NCBI GenBank assembly: GCA_963761985.1
Contig: CAVXIT010000012.1
Coordinates: forward strand, 1-64,000
From: JACCTH01 sp963761985
GTDB lineage: Bacteria > Actinomycetota > Acidimicrobiia > Spongiisociales > ZC4RG35
Length of the DNA: 64,000 bases
Direction of reading: 5' to 3'
The position numbers and the translations under genes are program-made. Below, piece by piece: positions 45,335 to 53,442 of the stretch; positions within the stretch are counted from its first letter, which is position 1; every line of letters begins with the position of its first letter. The notes beneath the pieces were generated by a model. That model was not told the origin of the DNA, made no database searches, and was given only the letters and a program-made list of their open reading frames with translations.

Positions 45335-46103
45335 GGAAGACACGGATTGGGTGGGTGGCGATGGTAGTGAGAGCCGGATTGGCTATTTTGGCGGCTTGGA
45401 CGAAGTCGTCTATGAGCCCCACATTGGAGACTCCCGTCAGTACTGGCGCGATGTCGTCTTGGGAGTGAACGACGGGCTCGTCTCGATGCTTTTGTTGATC
45501 GTGGGTGTGGTGGGTGGCGGCCTGCCCCGTCCACAAATTCTCCTCATCGGGGTAGCCGGAGCCCTGGCGGGAGCAGTGTCGATGGGTGCCGGCGAGTACC
45601 TGGCTACCAAGTCCCAGGACGAAGTATTCAAGGCCGAAGTCAATTTGGAGCGGGTTCACATCGAACACTTCCGCAGCAATGAGGTGAAGCAACTCGAGGC
45701 CATGGTGCGGGATCTCGGCGTCCATGGTGACGATGTCGAGGAAACAGTCGCAGCCTTGAGCCGCAATGACAACGTGCTGCTCAACGCGATGAAAGTGCTG
45801 GAGTTCGGCATGGTCGGCAAAGAGCGACGCGTGCCTTTCAAGGCGATGGTGGCGTCGGGAGGTCTCTTTCTCGCCGGATCGGTTCCCTCGGTGCTGCCCT
45901 TTCTCTTTTCGATCCCCGTCTCTACCGCAATGCTGATTGCGATGTCTCTCACCGGCGCCGCGCTTTTCGCAGTTGGGGTCGCCAAGACCACGATCACGCA
46001 CACTGTTCCCCTCCGGGCTGGGGCGGAGAACCTGGTGATCGCCGGGATCGGAGGCGGCGTCGCCTATCTGGTGGGCCGTTTGGTCGGCGGATCCTTGCTC
46101 TAG
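45321..46103 (+). CDS. VIT1/CCC1-family Fe2+/Mn2+ transporter
   Basis: About 260 residues. After a soluble N-terminus, SRQYWRDVVLGVNDGLVSML starts TM1 with the family's G-x-N-D-G, then LIGVAGALAGAVSMGAGEYL (TM2, S-M-x-x-G-E-Y-x). A cytosolic helical metal-binding region follows (SQDEVFKAEVNLERVHIEHF, LEAMVRDLGVHGDD), then three more TM helices. Exports or sequesters iron/manganese. ATG 45321 follows GGGGG; ATG 45333 is possible. Both starts overlap the 5' end of the divergent DAHP synthase gene. Confidence 0.85.
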   Translation: MTMIMEDTDWVGGDGSESRIGYFGGLDEVVYEPHIGDSRQYWRDVVLGVNDGLVSMLLLIVGVVGGGLPRPQILLIGVAGALAGAVSMGAGEYLATKSQDEVFKAEVNLERVHIEHFRSNEVKQLEAMVRDLGVHGDDVEETVAALSRNDNVLLNAMKVLEFGMVGKERRVPFKAMVASGGLFLAGSVPSVLPFLFSIPVSTAMLIAMSLTGAALFAVGVAKTTITHTVPLRAGAENLVIAGIGGGVAYLVGRLVGGSLL

Positions 46104-46133
46104 GCCAGCTGGTTGCAAAAGAAGCCCCCGCGC

Positions 46134-46162
46134 TTGCATTTGCTAGCTGCTTGCTGTAGCAT
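46134..46162 (+). promoter_or_regulatory. Promoter of the XRE regulator; likely leaderless transcript
   Basis: TTGCAT (46134-46139), 17-base spacer, TAGCAT (46157-46162). The expected start of transcription falls at or next to the ATG at 46170, implying a leaderless mRNA; no Shine-Dalgarno is present. GCTTGC occurs at 46132 and 46149 (17-base period), a possible direct-repeat operator. Confidence 0.5.
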
Positions 46163-46169
46163 GCACTTT

Positions 46170-46553
46170 ATGAGTGCGAGCAAGCAGGCGCCGGTGCCGG
46201 AAGTAGCTCCCGAGGGCCTTACCGGCCATGTCGGCGAGTTCATCCGCCTCCAACGCGAGAGGGCCGACCTCTCGCTCCGCCGGCTGGCCGACCGGGCCGG
46301 GGTCTCGAACCCCTACCTGAGCCAGATCGAACGCGGGCTGCGTAAGCCTTCGGCCGAGATTCTCAAACGGCTTTCCCGCGCTCTCTCCATTTCGGCCGAG
46401 AGTCTCTACTCCCGAGCCGGATTGATCGAAGAAGGACCGCGGCCGCCGGAGGTAATCGATGCCATCGATGCGGACCAGGTCCTAAGCCAAAGCCAGAAAC
46501 GAGTTCTGGCCGATTTGTACCGCACCCTCATATACAAAGGAGATACCAAATGA
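46170..46553 (+). CDS. XRE-family HTH regulator
   Basis: 127 residues. HTH: VGEFIRLQRERADLSLRRLA, DRAGVSNPYLSQIERGLRKP, SAEILKRLSRALSISAESLY; the tail DADQVLSQSQKRVLADLYRT is characteristic of the mycobacterial Rv0474-like regulator. Its TGA overlaps the ATG of the next, HBHA-like gene. The same regulator/HBHA order is known in Mycobacterium (Rv0474-Rv0475), so this is a conserved actinobacterial pair. Confidence 0.85.
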   Translation: MSASKQAPVPEVAPEGLTGHVGEFIRLQRERADLSLRRLADRAGVSNPYLSQIERGLRKPSAEILKRLSRALSISAESLYSRAGLIEEGPRPPEVIDAIDADQVLSQSQKRVLADLYRTLIYKGDTK

Positions 46554-47131
46554 AGGCCCCCAAAGCCCTCTACGCAGCAGTAGGTGCGCCAGTGGTTGGT
46601 GCCCGCATGGTGGGAGAGCAGGTCGAAGAGATCCGCACCCGCCTCGGAAAGGAAGCCACCAGCTTCAGCAAGACAGCGACCAAGCGCTTCAACACCTGGG
46701 CAGTGGAAGGTGAGAAGCTGTTGAACAAGCTCACCGACGCCAAGGTCGTCGACGACATCGCCTCGCGAGTCGACTTCGATCAGGTGAGCACCCAGGTCAA
46801 CAAGCTTCGCGACCAGCTCGAGGATCTGTTGGCCACCTGGCGCACGTCCTTCCGCCCCGAGAAGCTCCCGGCCGTCAAGGTCGAAGCGTCGACCGACGGC
46901 GTGAAGTTCCAGACCATTCCTGCCAAGAAGTCCCCGAGCAGATCAACTGCCAAGAAGACGGTGACGGTCAAGAAAACCCCGGCCAAGAAGGCAACTGGCA
47001 AGAGCCCAAGCAAGACCATTGCCAAGAAGTCGCCAGCCGCCAAGAAGACGGTGACGGTCAAGAAGGCGCCCTCCAAGCGGACTCCGGCCCGCCGCCCGGC
47101 AGCCAAGAAGGTCGCCGCCAAGGCCAGCTAG
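46550..47131 (+). CDS. HBHA-like protein with lysine/alanine/proline-rich tail
   Basis: 193 residues. An N-terminal helical region (AVGAPVVGARMVGEQVEEIR, DIASRVDFDQVSTQVNKLRD, QLEDLLATWRTSF) is followed by a ~75-residue tail of K-K/A-K-K repeats (PAKKSPSRSTAKKTVTVKKT, KKATGKSPSKTIAKK, KRTPARRPAAKKVAAK). The architecture matches mycobacterial heparin-binding haemagglutinin, whose tail binds sulfated glycans, DNA or lipid domains. ATGA overlap with the XRE gene. Adhesin, nucleoid or membrane-scaffold function cannot be decided here. Confidence 0.65.
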   Translation: MKAPKALYAAVGAPVVGARMVGEQVEEIRTRLGKEATSFSKTATKRFNTWAVEGEKLLNKLTDAKVVDDIASRVDFDQVSTQVNKLRDQLEDLLATWRTSFRPEKLPAVKVEASTDGVKFQTIPAKKSPSRSTAKKTVTVKKTPAKKATGKSPSKTIAKKSPAAKKTVTVKKAPSKRTPARRPAAKKVAAKAS

Positions 47132-47171
47132 AAGACACAAGATCGCCCGGCTCCGCTGGGCTCAGAGTCAG

Positions 47172-47211
47172 AAGTCAAGAGACGGAATCGTCTTTTGTCT
47201 TTGACTTTTGT
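47172..47211. terminator. Imperfect bidirectional terminator between convergent genes
   Basis: AAGTCAAGAGACG (47172-47184) pairs imperfectly with CGTCTTTTGTCTTTGACTT (47189-47207) around GAAT. T-rich on the plus side and followed by TTGTCTATTT. It separates the HBHA-like gene from the DUF4332 gene. Confidence 0.5.
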
Positions 47212-47613
47212 CTATTTGACGAGGGGCTCGACCCCCGCTGAGGCGTCGATCCACCCATTGACCATGGATTCGGTCGGCAAGCGCTTCACGGTCGCCCGTC
47301 GTCCGTTGAGATCCACCAGCCTGGACGCCAGCGCCGCGGCGTTGCGACGGCGCAGGTCTTTGATCGTCGAGACCCCGCACATCTCCAGGAGCATCGCGTA
47401 TTCCGAGCCGATCCCCTTCACCCGCATGAGATCGGCACGTTGCGCCCAGCGCAAGATCAGTTCGGCCGAGAAGCCCATGTCGATCGCCAAGGCGTCCCGG
47501 CCCGGCTTGCTTCCGGCGCGTCTCAAGAGTGACTCGGTGGTTCGAATGCCAGCTTTCCGAAGTTTGGTGGCGTCCTTCGGGTCGATGCCAGCGATCTCAT
47601 CGATTCGGGCCAC
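47212..47613 (-). CDS. DUF4332 domain protein
   Basis: About 133 residues of helix-hairpin-helix-like repeats: RIDEIAGIDPKDATKLRKAG, IRTTESLLRRAGSKPGRDAL, ILRWAQRADLMRVKGIGSEY, AMLLEMCGVSTIKDLRRRNA. GTG 47613 is preceded by AAGGAG. DUF4332 proteins are predicted DNA-binding by their HhH motifs; no process is assigned. Gene stands alone. Confidence 0.8.
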   Translation of the reverse strand: MARIDEIAGIDPKDATKLRKAGIRTTESLLRRAGSKPGRDALAIDMGFSAELILRWAQRADLMRVKGIGSEYAMLLEMCGVSTIKDLRRRNAAALASRLVDLNGRRATVKRLPTESMVNGWIDASAGVEPLVK

Positions 47614-47663
47614 ACAACTCCTTTGCAAACACCAGCGGCGGCGACTTTACCGAAGGTGTCCGA

Positions 47664-48266
47664 TCAGTGCTTTGGCCGAAGGTCCTCAATATCGCGTTCT
47701 GTGTCAACATCGCGAGGTAGCCGCGCCTCGAACCAAACTTCCTCGACCCACTCCGGATGGGCCTTGAACAAATGCATGGCACCGTTGTCTCCCTCGAGGC
47801 TCATCAGTCGGGGCCAGAGCGGTTTGGAAACTATCACCGGATTGCCCCATTCGTATCGATACTTCGGGACAACAACATGGCGTTTGCTTTTCGAATGCGT
47901 CGCGAGCAACTCGTCCAGTATCGATTCGTCGACATCCGGTTGATCACCGAGGAAGATCGCCAAGGTCTCGGCCCGGGTCAGTCTCAGAACCGCGTCGACT
48001 CCCACTCGTAGCGACGAAGCCAGCCCGTCCTCCCACTCCGGATTCTCGACCACGGTCCACCCATCGAGGCCCACCGTGTCGAGAATTTGGTCGAGGAAAG
48101 CACCGATCACTACGAACCGCTCTTCGAATGGACCCATTTCGACCTGGCGCAACACCGTGTCCAACAGGGTTGCACCCGCCCATGGTTCGAGTTGTTTCGG
48201 CCGACCCAGGCGCGACGAGCCACCGGCGGCCAGGACCAAGGCTGCGATGGGACCTTTGTCTGCCAT
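47664..48266 (-). CDS. mocA: MobA/MocA-like molybdenum cofactor nucleotidyltransferase
   Basis: 200 residues. GT-A fold nucleotidyltransferase: ALVLAAGGSSRLGRPKQLEP (nucleotide loop), TLLDTVLRQVEMGPFEERFV, TLAIFLGDQPDVDESILDEL (D-Q-P metal site) and YRYEWGNPVIVSKPLWPRLM. Most like MocA, which makes molybdopterin cytosine dinucleotide for xanthine-oxidase-type enzymes. It overlaps the xdhC stop (TGATG) and ends the molybdenum hydroxylase operon, in keeping with that role. Confidence 0.85.
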   Translation of the reverse strand: MADKGPIAALVLAAGGSSRLGRPKQLEPWAGATLLDTVLRQVEMGPFEERFVVIGAFLDQILDTVGLDGWTVVENPEWEDGLASSLRVGVDAVLRLTRAETLAIFLGDQPDVDESILDELLATHSKSKRHVVVPKYRYEWGNPVIVSKPLWPRLMSLEGDNGAMHLFKAHPEWVEEVWFEARLPRDVDTERDIEDLRPKH

Positions 48267-49321
48267 CAGACCCCGGGCAGTCGGCGAGCCGTCCCCCGCA
48301 GGGCAGGTCGAGGAGAGCGTCGGACCGAGATCACCTCGGCCATGATGGCCACCGCCACCTCGGCCGGAGTCTCTGCACCAATTCCCAGCCCGATCGGGCC
48401 ATGGATTCGCTCGATGTCCTCTGGGGAAAAGCCCTCTTCGAGGAGACGCTGGCGCCGTTTGGCGGCGGTTCCGCTGCTCCCCATCGCCCCGATGTAAGGA
48501 ATCGGACTGGCCAGGAGGCGCGGCCACAAGGGGTCCTCGAAGCGCGCGTCATGGCTCAACACCACCACCGCCGTGTTGCGGCCAAGCTCGACGTCGACCT
48601 GGTCCGGCCACCCCGGCAGCAGGCGATCAGCGGTGGGGAAACGCTCGACGTTGAGAAAGGCCGGGCGCGCGTCGGAGACGGTGACGTGATAGCCGAGTTG
48701 GTGGGCCAGTTGGGCGAGTTCCTGTCCAATGTGCACTGCCCCGAAAATCACCAGGCGAGCCGGCGGCGCGACCGTTTCCAGATAGATCTCTTCGTTGTCG
48801 TACTCGAGGGTCAGGCTTTCTTGTCGTTCGGCCAGTACGGCGGCGTCGGCGAGGACATCAGCAACCAGCGCCGGCGGGAGGGCGCCGACTCTCACACTTC
48901 CATCTTCGAGCACAGCCGATGCACCCAGGCTTGGTCCGCCCACGACGACTGCCAGCATCCCCAGGCCTTCGCGCTCGATCAAACCTTCGAGCGCGTCGAG
49001 CACTTCGCTTTGAGTCTGATCTTCGAGGAACACCTGAATACGTCCACCGCAGGCGAGACCAACAGCAAACGCTTCGTCGTCGGCGATCCCATAGCTAACC
49101 AGTTCCGGATCTCCGTCCTGCAGCACCTTTTGGAGGCGGACAAAGACGTCGTTTTCGACACAGCCTCCCGAGACTGACCCAGCCATATCGCCCGCCGATG
49201 ACATGAGAAACCGGGAGCCAATCGGACGCGGAGCCGAACCTGATACTCGTGCAACCGTGGCCACCCCGACCTGTTTTCCTTCTTCGATCCAACGCCGGCG
49301 GAGCTCGAGCTCTGCTTTCAC
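48266..49321 (-). CDS. xdhC: XdhC/CoxI-family molybdenum cofactor insertion protein
   Basis: 351 residues. N-terminal XdhC_CoxI domain (VGVATVARVSGSAPRPIGSR, MAGSVSGGCVENDVFV) and C-terminal Rossmann domain (ARLVIFGAVHIGQELAQLAH, VSDARPAFLNVERF, YIGAMGSSGTAAKRRQRLLE, IHGPIGLGIGAETPAEVAVA). XdhC proteins bind, protect and insert sulfurated Moco into the large subunit. It overlaps coxE (ATGA) upstream and mocA downstream. Confidence 0.92.
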   Translation of the reverse strand: MKAELELRRRWIEEGKQVGVATVARVSGSAPRPIGSRFLMSSAGDMAGSVSGGCVENDVFVRLQKVLQDGDPELVSYGIADDEAFAVGLACGGRIQVFLEDQTQSEVLDALEGLIEREGLGMLAVVVGGPSLGASAVLEDGSVRVGALPPALVADVLADAAVLAERQESLTLEYDNEEIYLETVAPPARLVIFGAVHIGQELAQLAHQLGYHVTVSDARPAFLNVERFPTADRLLPGWPDQVDVELGRNTAVVVLSHDARFEDPLWPRLLASPIPYIGAMGSSGTAAKRRQRLLEEGFSPEDIERIHGPIGLGIGAETPAEVAVAIMAEVISVRRSPRPALRGTARRLPGV

Positions 49322-50418
49322 GAGGCCCTCACGCGCGAGTATTGAGGAACCGAATCGAGTACCCGAATCACCTTCTCCAGGTTGGCGAGATTTCCCACGG
49401 GAAGGAAATCGTCGACATAGGGCAGGGCTGCCTGCATACCGCGGGTCAGTGGCTGATAGCCCTCGCGCCCCGACAGCGGGTTGAGCCAGATTACGCGATG
49501 AACGCTCCGGTGGAGCCGGGCCATCTCAGTAGCAAGAAGGGCGGGGTCGCCGCGATCCCAGCCGTCGGAGACCACGATCGCGATCGGGCCGCCCCTGGTC
49601 ACTCGCCGCGACCATTCCCGGTTGAATCTCCCGATCGCCTCCCCAATTTTGGTGCCGCTCGACCAATCGGTCACTGCGTGCGCCACCTGGGCGATAGCTT
49701 GCGAAGGGTCCCGGCGTTCGAGTTGGCGGGTGATCCGGGTGAGGTGGGTGGCGTAGACGAATGCCTCCATCCGGCCAAGCCGACCCCGGGCGGCGTGGGC
49801 GAAGTAGAGCAGCATCTCCGAATAGCGCTCCATCGAACCCGACACGTCGGCAATGAAGATCAGCGGACGCCTCCGCTCCTTTCGCACCCGATAGGCGAGC
49901 CGCATCATGTCGGCCTCGGACCCAACGGAGCCACGCAAGGTTCTTCTGAGGTCGGGACGACCCGGCCGGCTGGCTGGTCGATGGCGCCGGCTCCGGGCAC
50001 GGGCTGGCGACCACTCCATGGCATCGATCATGGCACGCACCGCCGCGGCTTCCGTAGGCGTCAGCGAGGCGAAATCCTTGTGGCGAAGGCGCTCAGCATC
50101 GCTTGCCCCTCGGCCGGTTCGTAACGACTCTTCGCCCTCGCCGTTGCCGTCACCTTCATCTTCTCCTGAGACCGCCCACTCCCGCTCGCGGGGCCGGGTG
50201 AAAACGATGCCAGCCGGGACGGGCTGGCGAAAGTAGTCGACAAAGACCGCCCCGAATCGGTCGTACTGCTCAACCGAGGTGCAACACAGCGCCCGCAACG
50301 CGTAAAAGACGTCACCGGGCGGTGCGAGGCCGACTATCTCGACTGTCCTCATCATCTCTCCGCTGGCTCCAGCCGGGATCGGCACGCCCTCTTGGCGCAG
50401 TCGATGAAAGAAGCCCAC
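49318..50418 (-). CDS. coxE: CoxE-like VWA domain protein
   Basis: About 366 residues from GTG 50418. The frame is open further upstream and the conserved opening TTSLEVLVGFFHRLRQEGVP suggests a start a few codons earlier, but no ATG/GTG/TTG is there. Contains ALRALCCTSVEQYDRFGAVF and a VWA domain with MIDAS RPLIFIADVSGSMERYSEML, FVYATHLTRITRQL and IAIVVSDGWDRGDPALLATE. CoxE works with the MoxR-type AAA+ ATPase CoxD to mature molybdenum hydroxylases. A highly charged linker (GDGNGEGEESLRTGRG) separates the halves. Confidence 0.82.
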   Translation of the reverse strand: MGFFHRLRQEGVPIPAGASGEMMRTVEIVGLAPPGDVFYALRALCCTSVEQYDRFGAVFVDYFRQPVPAGIVFTRPREREWAVSGEDEGDGNGEGEESLRTGRGASDAERLRHKDFASLTPTEAAAVRAMIDAMEWSPARARSRRHRPASRPGRPDLRRTLRGSVGSEADMMRLAYRVRKERRRPLIFIADVSGSMERYSEMLLYFAHAARGRLGRMEAFVYATHLTRITRQLERRDPSQAIAQVAHAVTDWSSGTKIGEAIGRFNREWSRRVTRGGPIAIVVSDGWDRGDPALLATEMARLHRSVHRVIWLNPLSGREGYQPLTRGMQAALPYVDDFLPVGNLANLEKVIRVLDSVPQYSRVRAS

Positions 50419-50458
50419 GAGGACCTCGAGGCTGGTCGTGCGAGTCGTAAACCGTTGC

Positions 50459-51670
50459 CTAGCAGCCGTTGCTGGCAGGTCGGAGATACCACAGACCGCC
50501 GCCATAGAGGTAGGCGAGCGAAAGTTCGGCGCAGGTCGTTGTGTATTCGCTCGGCAGCTGGCGCCATTCGAAGTGCATTCCGTCGGGAACCACCCAGGTG
50601 CCGCCCCAGGAGAATCCCCAGCGGCGGAAAACGTCAACGACATGAGGCGACAGAGACGGTGCCGCACCGAAGGCGTTGGTGGACGGGTTGATGTCGATCG
50701 CAATTCCCCAGGAGTGACGGGACACCGAGAAGCCGGGGTCCGCCCCCCGATTGAGCCGAGCGTTGAAGCAGCCTCCGGCAAGTTGGAAGTCGCCCGGGTC
50801 AACTTGGTCGAGCAACTGCGCCCGGGTCAGTTCATCAACGACTCCGCGGATGTAAGGAACCAGCAAGCGGTGGCATTCGAACAGCCCAAGCGGAGCCAGG
50901 TCGACGGTGACGATGTTGGCTGCCTTCCAGGTCGGATCGACTTCGATCTCGTCACCTCCCAACGAGCGCATGGCGAACTCGCCAAAGCGTTGTTTCACGA
51001 CTGCGATCGGCAGAACCGGATCGGACATCGGCTCGGTGGTGGGACCGACCAGTCGTACCGACGGATCGAGCTGGCTGGCGGCCAATACCTCCTCAACTCG
51101 AGCGAGGTCGCCTCCCCACAGAAAGAGGGCAAAAGGCCGATCGATCCCGAGCTGCACACCGACCGATCGATCGATCAACAGCTCCGACCAATGAATGGCT
51201 TCATCGGGAACGATCGCGCCGATAGGCAGGTCAACCGTGGTCCCGGCGACAGATTCCAGGCTCAACACATCTCCCACCTGGGCACCGCGCAACGAGGCAG
51301 CGAGAGTTCCGATCACGACCTGACCGGCGCTGAGGACGTTGGCGATTTCGTTGCCTACGAGGGGCGAGTAGTAGTCGATCGTTGAAACGAGAAGCGGGTA
51401 GCCGAACCCTTCGGTTGGCGCCTGCACCACCGCCTCGCCCCTTTTCACCGCCAGGAGGCGCAGCGTCACCCGATCGATGTCGGTCACCGCAGCACCGCTC
51501 AGAGCTGCGGCGCCTTGCACGCGGGCAATCGTGTCTTCGGTCAACCCACCACTTTGCCGGACTTCGACCGTCGGAGGAGGCGACTGCGTCTGACCTGTGA
51601 CCGGCGCGTCGACTCGTCCCGGATACGAAGCAAAGAGTCCGATCGAGAGCGCGATCAGCAAGGACTTCAT
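50459..51670 (-). CDS. M15B D-alanyl-D-alanine carboxypeptidase (VanY-like), exported
   Basis: 403 residues. A signal peptide (LLIALSIGLFASYPGRVDA), a ~250-residue N-terminal domain of beta character, then a VanY-type domain: LAGGCFNARLNRGADPGFSV, SRHSWGIAIDINPSTNAFGA (zinc His and Asp) and GTWVVPDGMHFEWRQLP (His ligand). The family trims peptidoglycan stem peptides. It sits, tightly packed, between coxD and coxE, which is unusual; its stop adjoins the coxE region. It may share transcription only or belong to an envelope function. Confidence 0.85.
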   Translation of the reverse strand: MKSLLIALSIGLFASYPGRVDAPVTGQTQSPPPTVEVRQSGGLTEDTIARVQGAAALSGAAVTDIDRVTLRLLAVKRGEAVVQAPTEGFGYPLLVSTIDYYSPLVGNEIANVLSAGQVVIGTLAASLRGAQVGDVLSLESVAGTTVDLPIGAIVPDEAIHWSELLIDRSVGVQLGIDRPFALFLWGGDLARVEEVLAASQLDPSVRLVGPTTEPMSDPVLPIAVVKQRFGEFAMRSLGGDEIEVDPTWKAANIVTVDLAPLGLFECHRLLVPYIRGVVDELTRAQLLDQVDPGDFQLAGGCFNARLNRGADPGFSVSRHSWGIAIDINPSTNAFGAAPSLSPHVVDVFRRWGFSWGGTWVVPDGMHFEWRQLPSEYTTTCAELSLAYLYGGGLWYLRPASNGC

Positions 51671-52542
51671 CAGTGAATCAGTGAGGCAAGGCCGTGTTCG
51701 CGAACCCGCTCGATGTCCTCTCGGTATTTGAGAATCGCGCCAAGGGTTTCATCGATGACATCGGCCTTGAGTTGACCGGCATTGAGCAGCTTGAGGGCAG
51801 CAGCCCAGTCGAGAGTTTCCGCTATCCCCGGGGGTTTGAAGAGGTCGAGCGAACGAAGATCGGACATGGCCAGTGCCAGCTGGCGGGCGAGAACTTCATC
51901 GACGTCCGGCATTCGAGCTCGGAGAATTTCCACCTCACGGTCGACCGTTGGATAGTCGAGCCAGTGATAGAGGCAACGGCGCTTGAGCGCATCGTGAATC
52001 TCCCTGGTTCGATTCGACGTGATCACCACCACCGGCGGGTCCTCGGACCGAATCGTCCCAATCTCGGGAAGGGTGACCTGGAAGTCGGAAAGAAGCTCGA
52101 GGAGATATGCCTCAAACTCCTCATCGGCCCGATCGAGTTCGTCGATCAACAGCACGGGCTTCTCCCCAGCTGCAGCCGCTTCGATCGCCCGCAGGAGAGG
52201 ACGGGGTCGGAGGTACTCACGGCTCATGATGTCGGAGACATCGGCGTCGGCGCCTTTGCCGGTCGCCTCGATCATCCGGATCGCGAGCATCTGGCGCGCG
52301 TAGTCCCATTCGTAGAGCGCCTGGCTGGCGTCAAGGCCCTCGTAACACTGAAGTCGGATGAGCTCGGTTCCGAGGATGGTGGAGAGGGTTTTGGCGACCT
52401 CGGTCTTGCCGACCCCGGCCTCACCTTCGAGGAAAAGGGGACGCCCAAGTTGCAATGCCAGGTGAGTGGTCACGGCTAGGCCGCGATCAGCCACATACCC
52501 GTGTTGCGCGAAAGAAGAGACGACACCGTCGACGGAGAGCAA
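51670..52542 (-). CDS. coxD: MoxR-family AAA+ ATPase (CoxD-like)
   Basis: About 290 residues. LSVDGVVSSFAQHGYVADRG, Walker A FLEGEAGVGKTEVAKTLSTI, IRLQCYEGLDASQALYEWDY, Walker B KPVLLIDELDRADEEFEAYL, sensor VVVITSNRTREIHDALKRRC. CoxD-type chaperone ATPases help assemble the Mo/Cu centre with CoxE. Start uncertain: TTG 52542 lies at the beginning of homology, while an ATG at 52647 would translate the palindromic spacer and overlap coxM. It overlaps the peptidase gene start by one base. Confidence 0.85.
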   Translation of the reverse strand: MLSVDGVVSSFAQHGYVADRGLAVTTHLALQLGRPLFLEGEAGVGKTEVAKTLSTILGTELIRLQCYEGLDASQALYEWDYARQMLAIRMIEATGKGADADVSDIMSREYLRPRPLLRAIEAAAAGEKPVLLIDELDRADEEFEAYLLELLSDFQVTLPEIGTIRSEDPPVVVITSNRTREIHDALKRRCLYHWLDYPTVDREVEILRARMPDVDEVLARQLALAMSDLRSLDLFKPPGIAETLDWAAALKLLNAGQLKADVIDETLGAILKYREDIERVREHGLASLIH

Positions 52543-52580
52543 GGATGGGAATTCTACGGTGGCCGGTTCGGTGCGAAAAG

Positions 52581-52620
52581 AGGGGTCAGACCCCTTACCC
52601 TCAAGCGAGGGCGAGGGTAA
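52581..52620. repeat. Double palindrome at the coxM-coxD border
   Basis: AGGGGTC-A-GACCCCT (52581-52595) is followed by an 8-base inverted repeat TTACCCTC / GAGGGTAA (52595-52602, 52613-52620) overlapping the coxM stop. These hairpins could act as an attenuator or RNA-processing site that lowers expression of the distal maturation genes. Confidence 0.5.
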
Positions 52621-53440
52621 GGGCGCGTTTCGCGTAGACCGTGGCAAGGTGCGCCTTGTACTCCTCGGAACCGTAGAGATCCTCCAACACCGAGACGCCG
52701 TCTGCGGCCTTGCTGGCGGCTTCGGCTATCGCCTCCGCTGAGCCATCGGACCCGACCATTGCCTCCGCCGTGCCTTCTGCCAGCGTTGGCCGGCCCGCGA
52801 CGCCGGTCAGCGCCACCCGGCATTCGGTGATGCTCCCGTTGTCTTTGCGGACCCAGGCCGCCGCTCCCGCGACCGCATAGTCGGTATGTCCTCCGCGCCG
52901 GCCCAGCTTGTCGTAAGCGGACAGGCCACCTTTGGGCAACTTGACTGCGGTGACGATTTCATCGGGCTCCACCGCCGTAGTGAGGGTGTCGACGAAGAAG
53001 TCCGATGCCGGGATCTCGCGCGTCCCGTTGGGACCTTGAGCGATGATGATCCCACCGAGGGCGAGCACGGCCGCGGGTTGATCCGCCGCCAGGTCACCGT
53101 GGACCACGGCTCCGACGGTCGTCCCGCGATTACGAACCTGAACGTCGCCGGTATAGGACGCTGCTGTCGACAGAGCTTTGGGGACGGAGCTCGATGCCGC
53201 CGTTTGGTAATGGCGTACCAGAGCACCGATGGTCGTGATCTCACCGTCCTCGGTGATCTCATCGAGCCCGGAGATGCGGCCGATGTCGACCACAAGTTCG
53301 GGCGAAACAAGTCTGAGCTTCATCAAGGGGAGCAGGCTCATTCCGCCTGACATCACCTTGGCAAAGTCGGACCTCTTGAGGGCGTTGATCGCTTCCTCCA
53401 CCGACGTAGGGGCGACGTAATCGAATGCTCGTGGATACAC
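52601..53440 (-). CDS. coxM: FAD-binding medium subunit of a molybdenum hydroxylase (CoxM-like)
   Basis: 279 residues. FAD-binding PCMH fold: FDYVAPTSVEEAINALKRSD, FAKVMSGGMSLLPLMKLRLV (first FAD loop), ITTIGALVRHYQTAASSSVP, VQVRNRGTTVGAVVHGDLAA (second loop) and the C-terminal CO_deh_flav_C domain (YDKLGRRGGHTDYAVAGAAA). It passes electrons from the 2Fe-2S subunit to an acceptor. Two bases separate it from coxL. Confidence 0.92.
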   Translation of the reverse strand: MYPRAFDYVAPTSVEEAINALKRSDFAKVMSGGMSLLPLMKLRLVSPELVVDIGRISGLDEITEDGEITTIGALVRHYQTAASSSVPKALSTAASYTGDVQVRNRGTTVGAVVHGDLAADQPAAVLALGGIIIAQGPNGTREIPASDFFVDTLTTAVEPDEIVTAVKLPKGGLSAYDKLGRRGGHTDYAVAGAAAWVRKDNGSITECRVALTGVAGRPTLAEGTAEAMVGSDGSAEAIAEAASKAADGVSVLEDLYGSEEYKAHLATVYAKRALTLALA

Positions 53441-53442
53441 GA

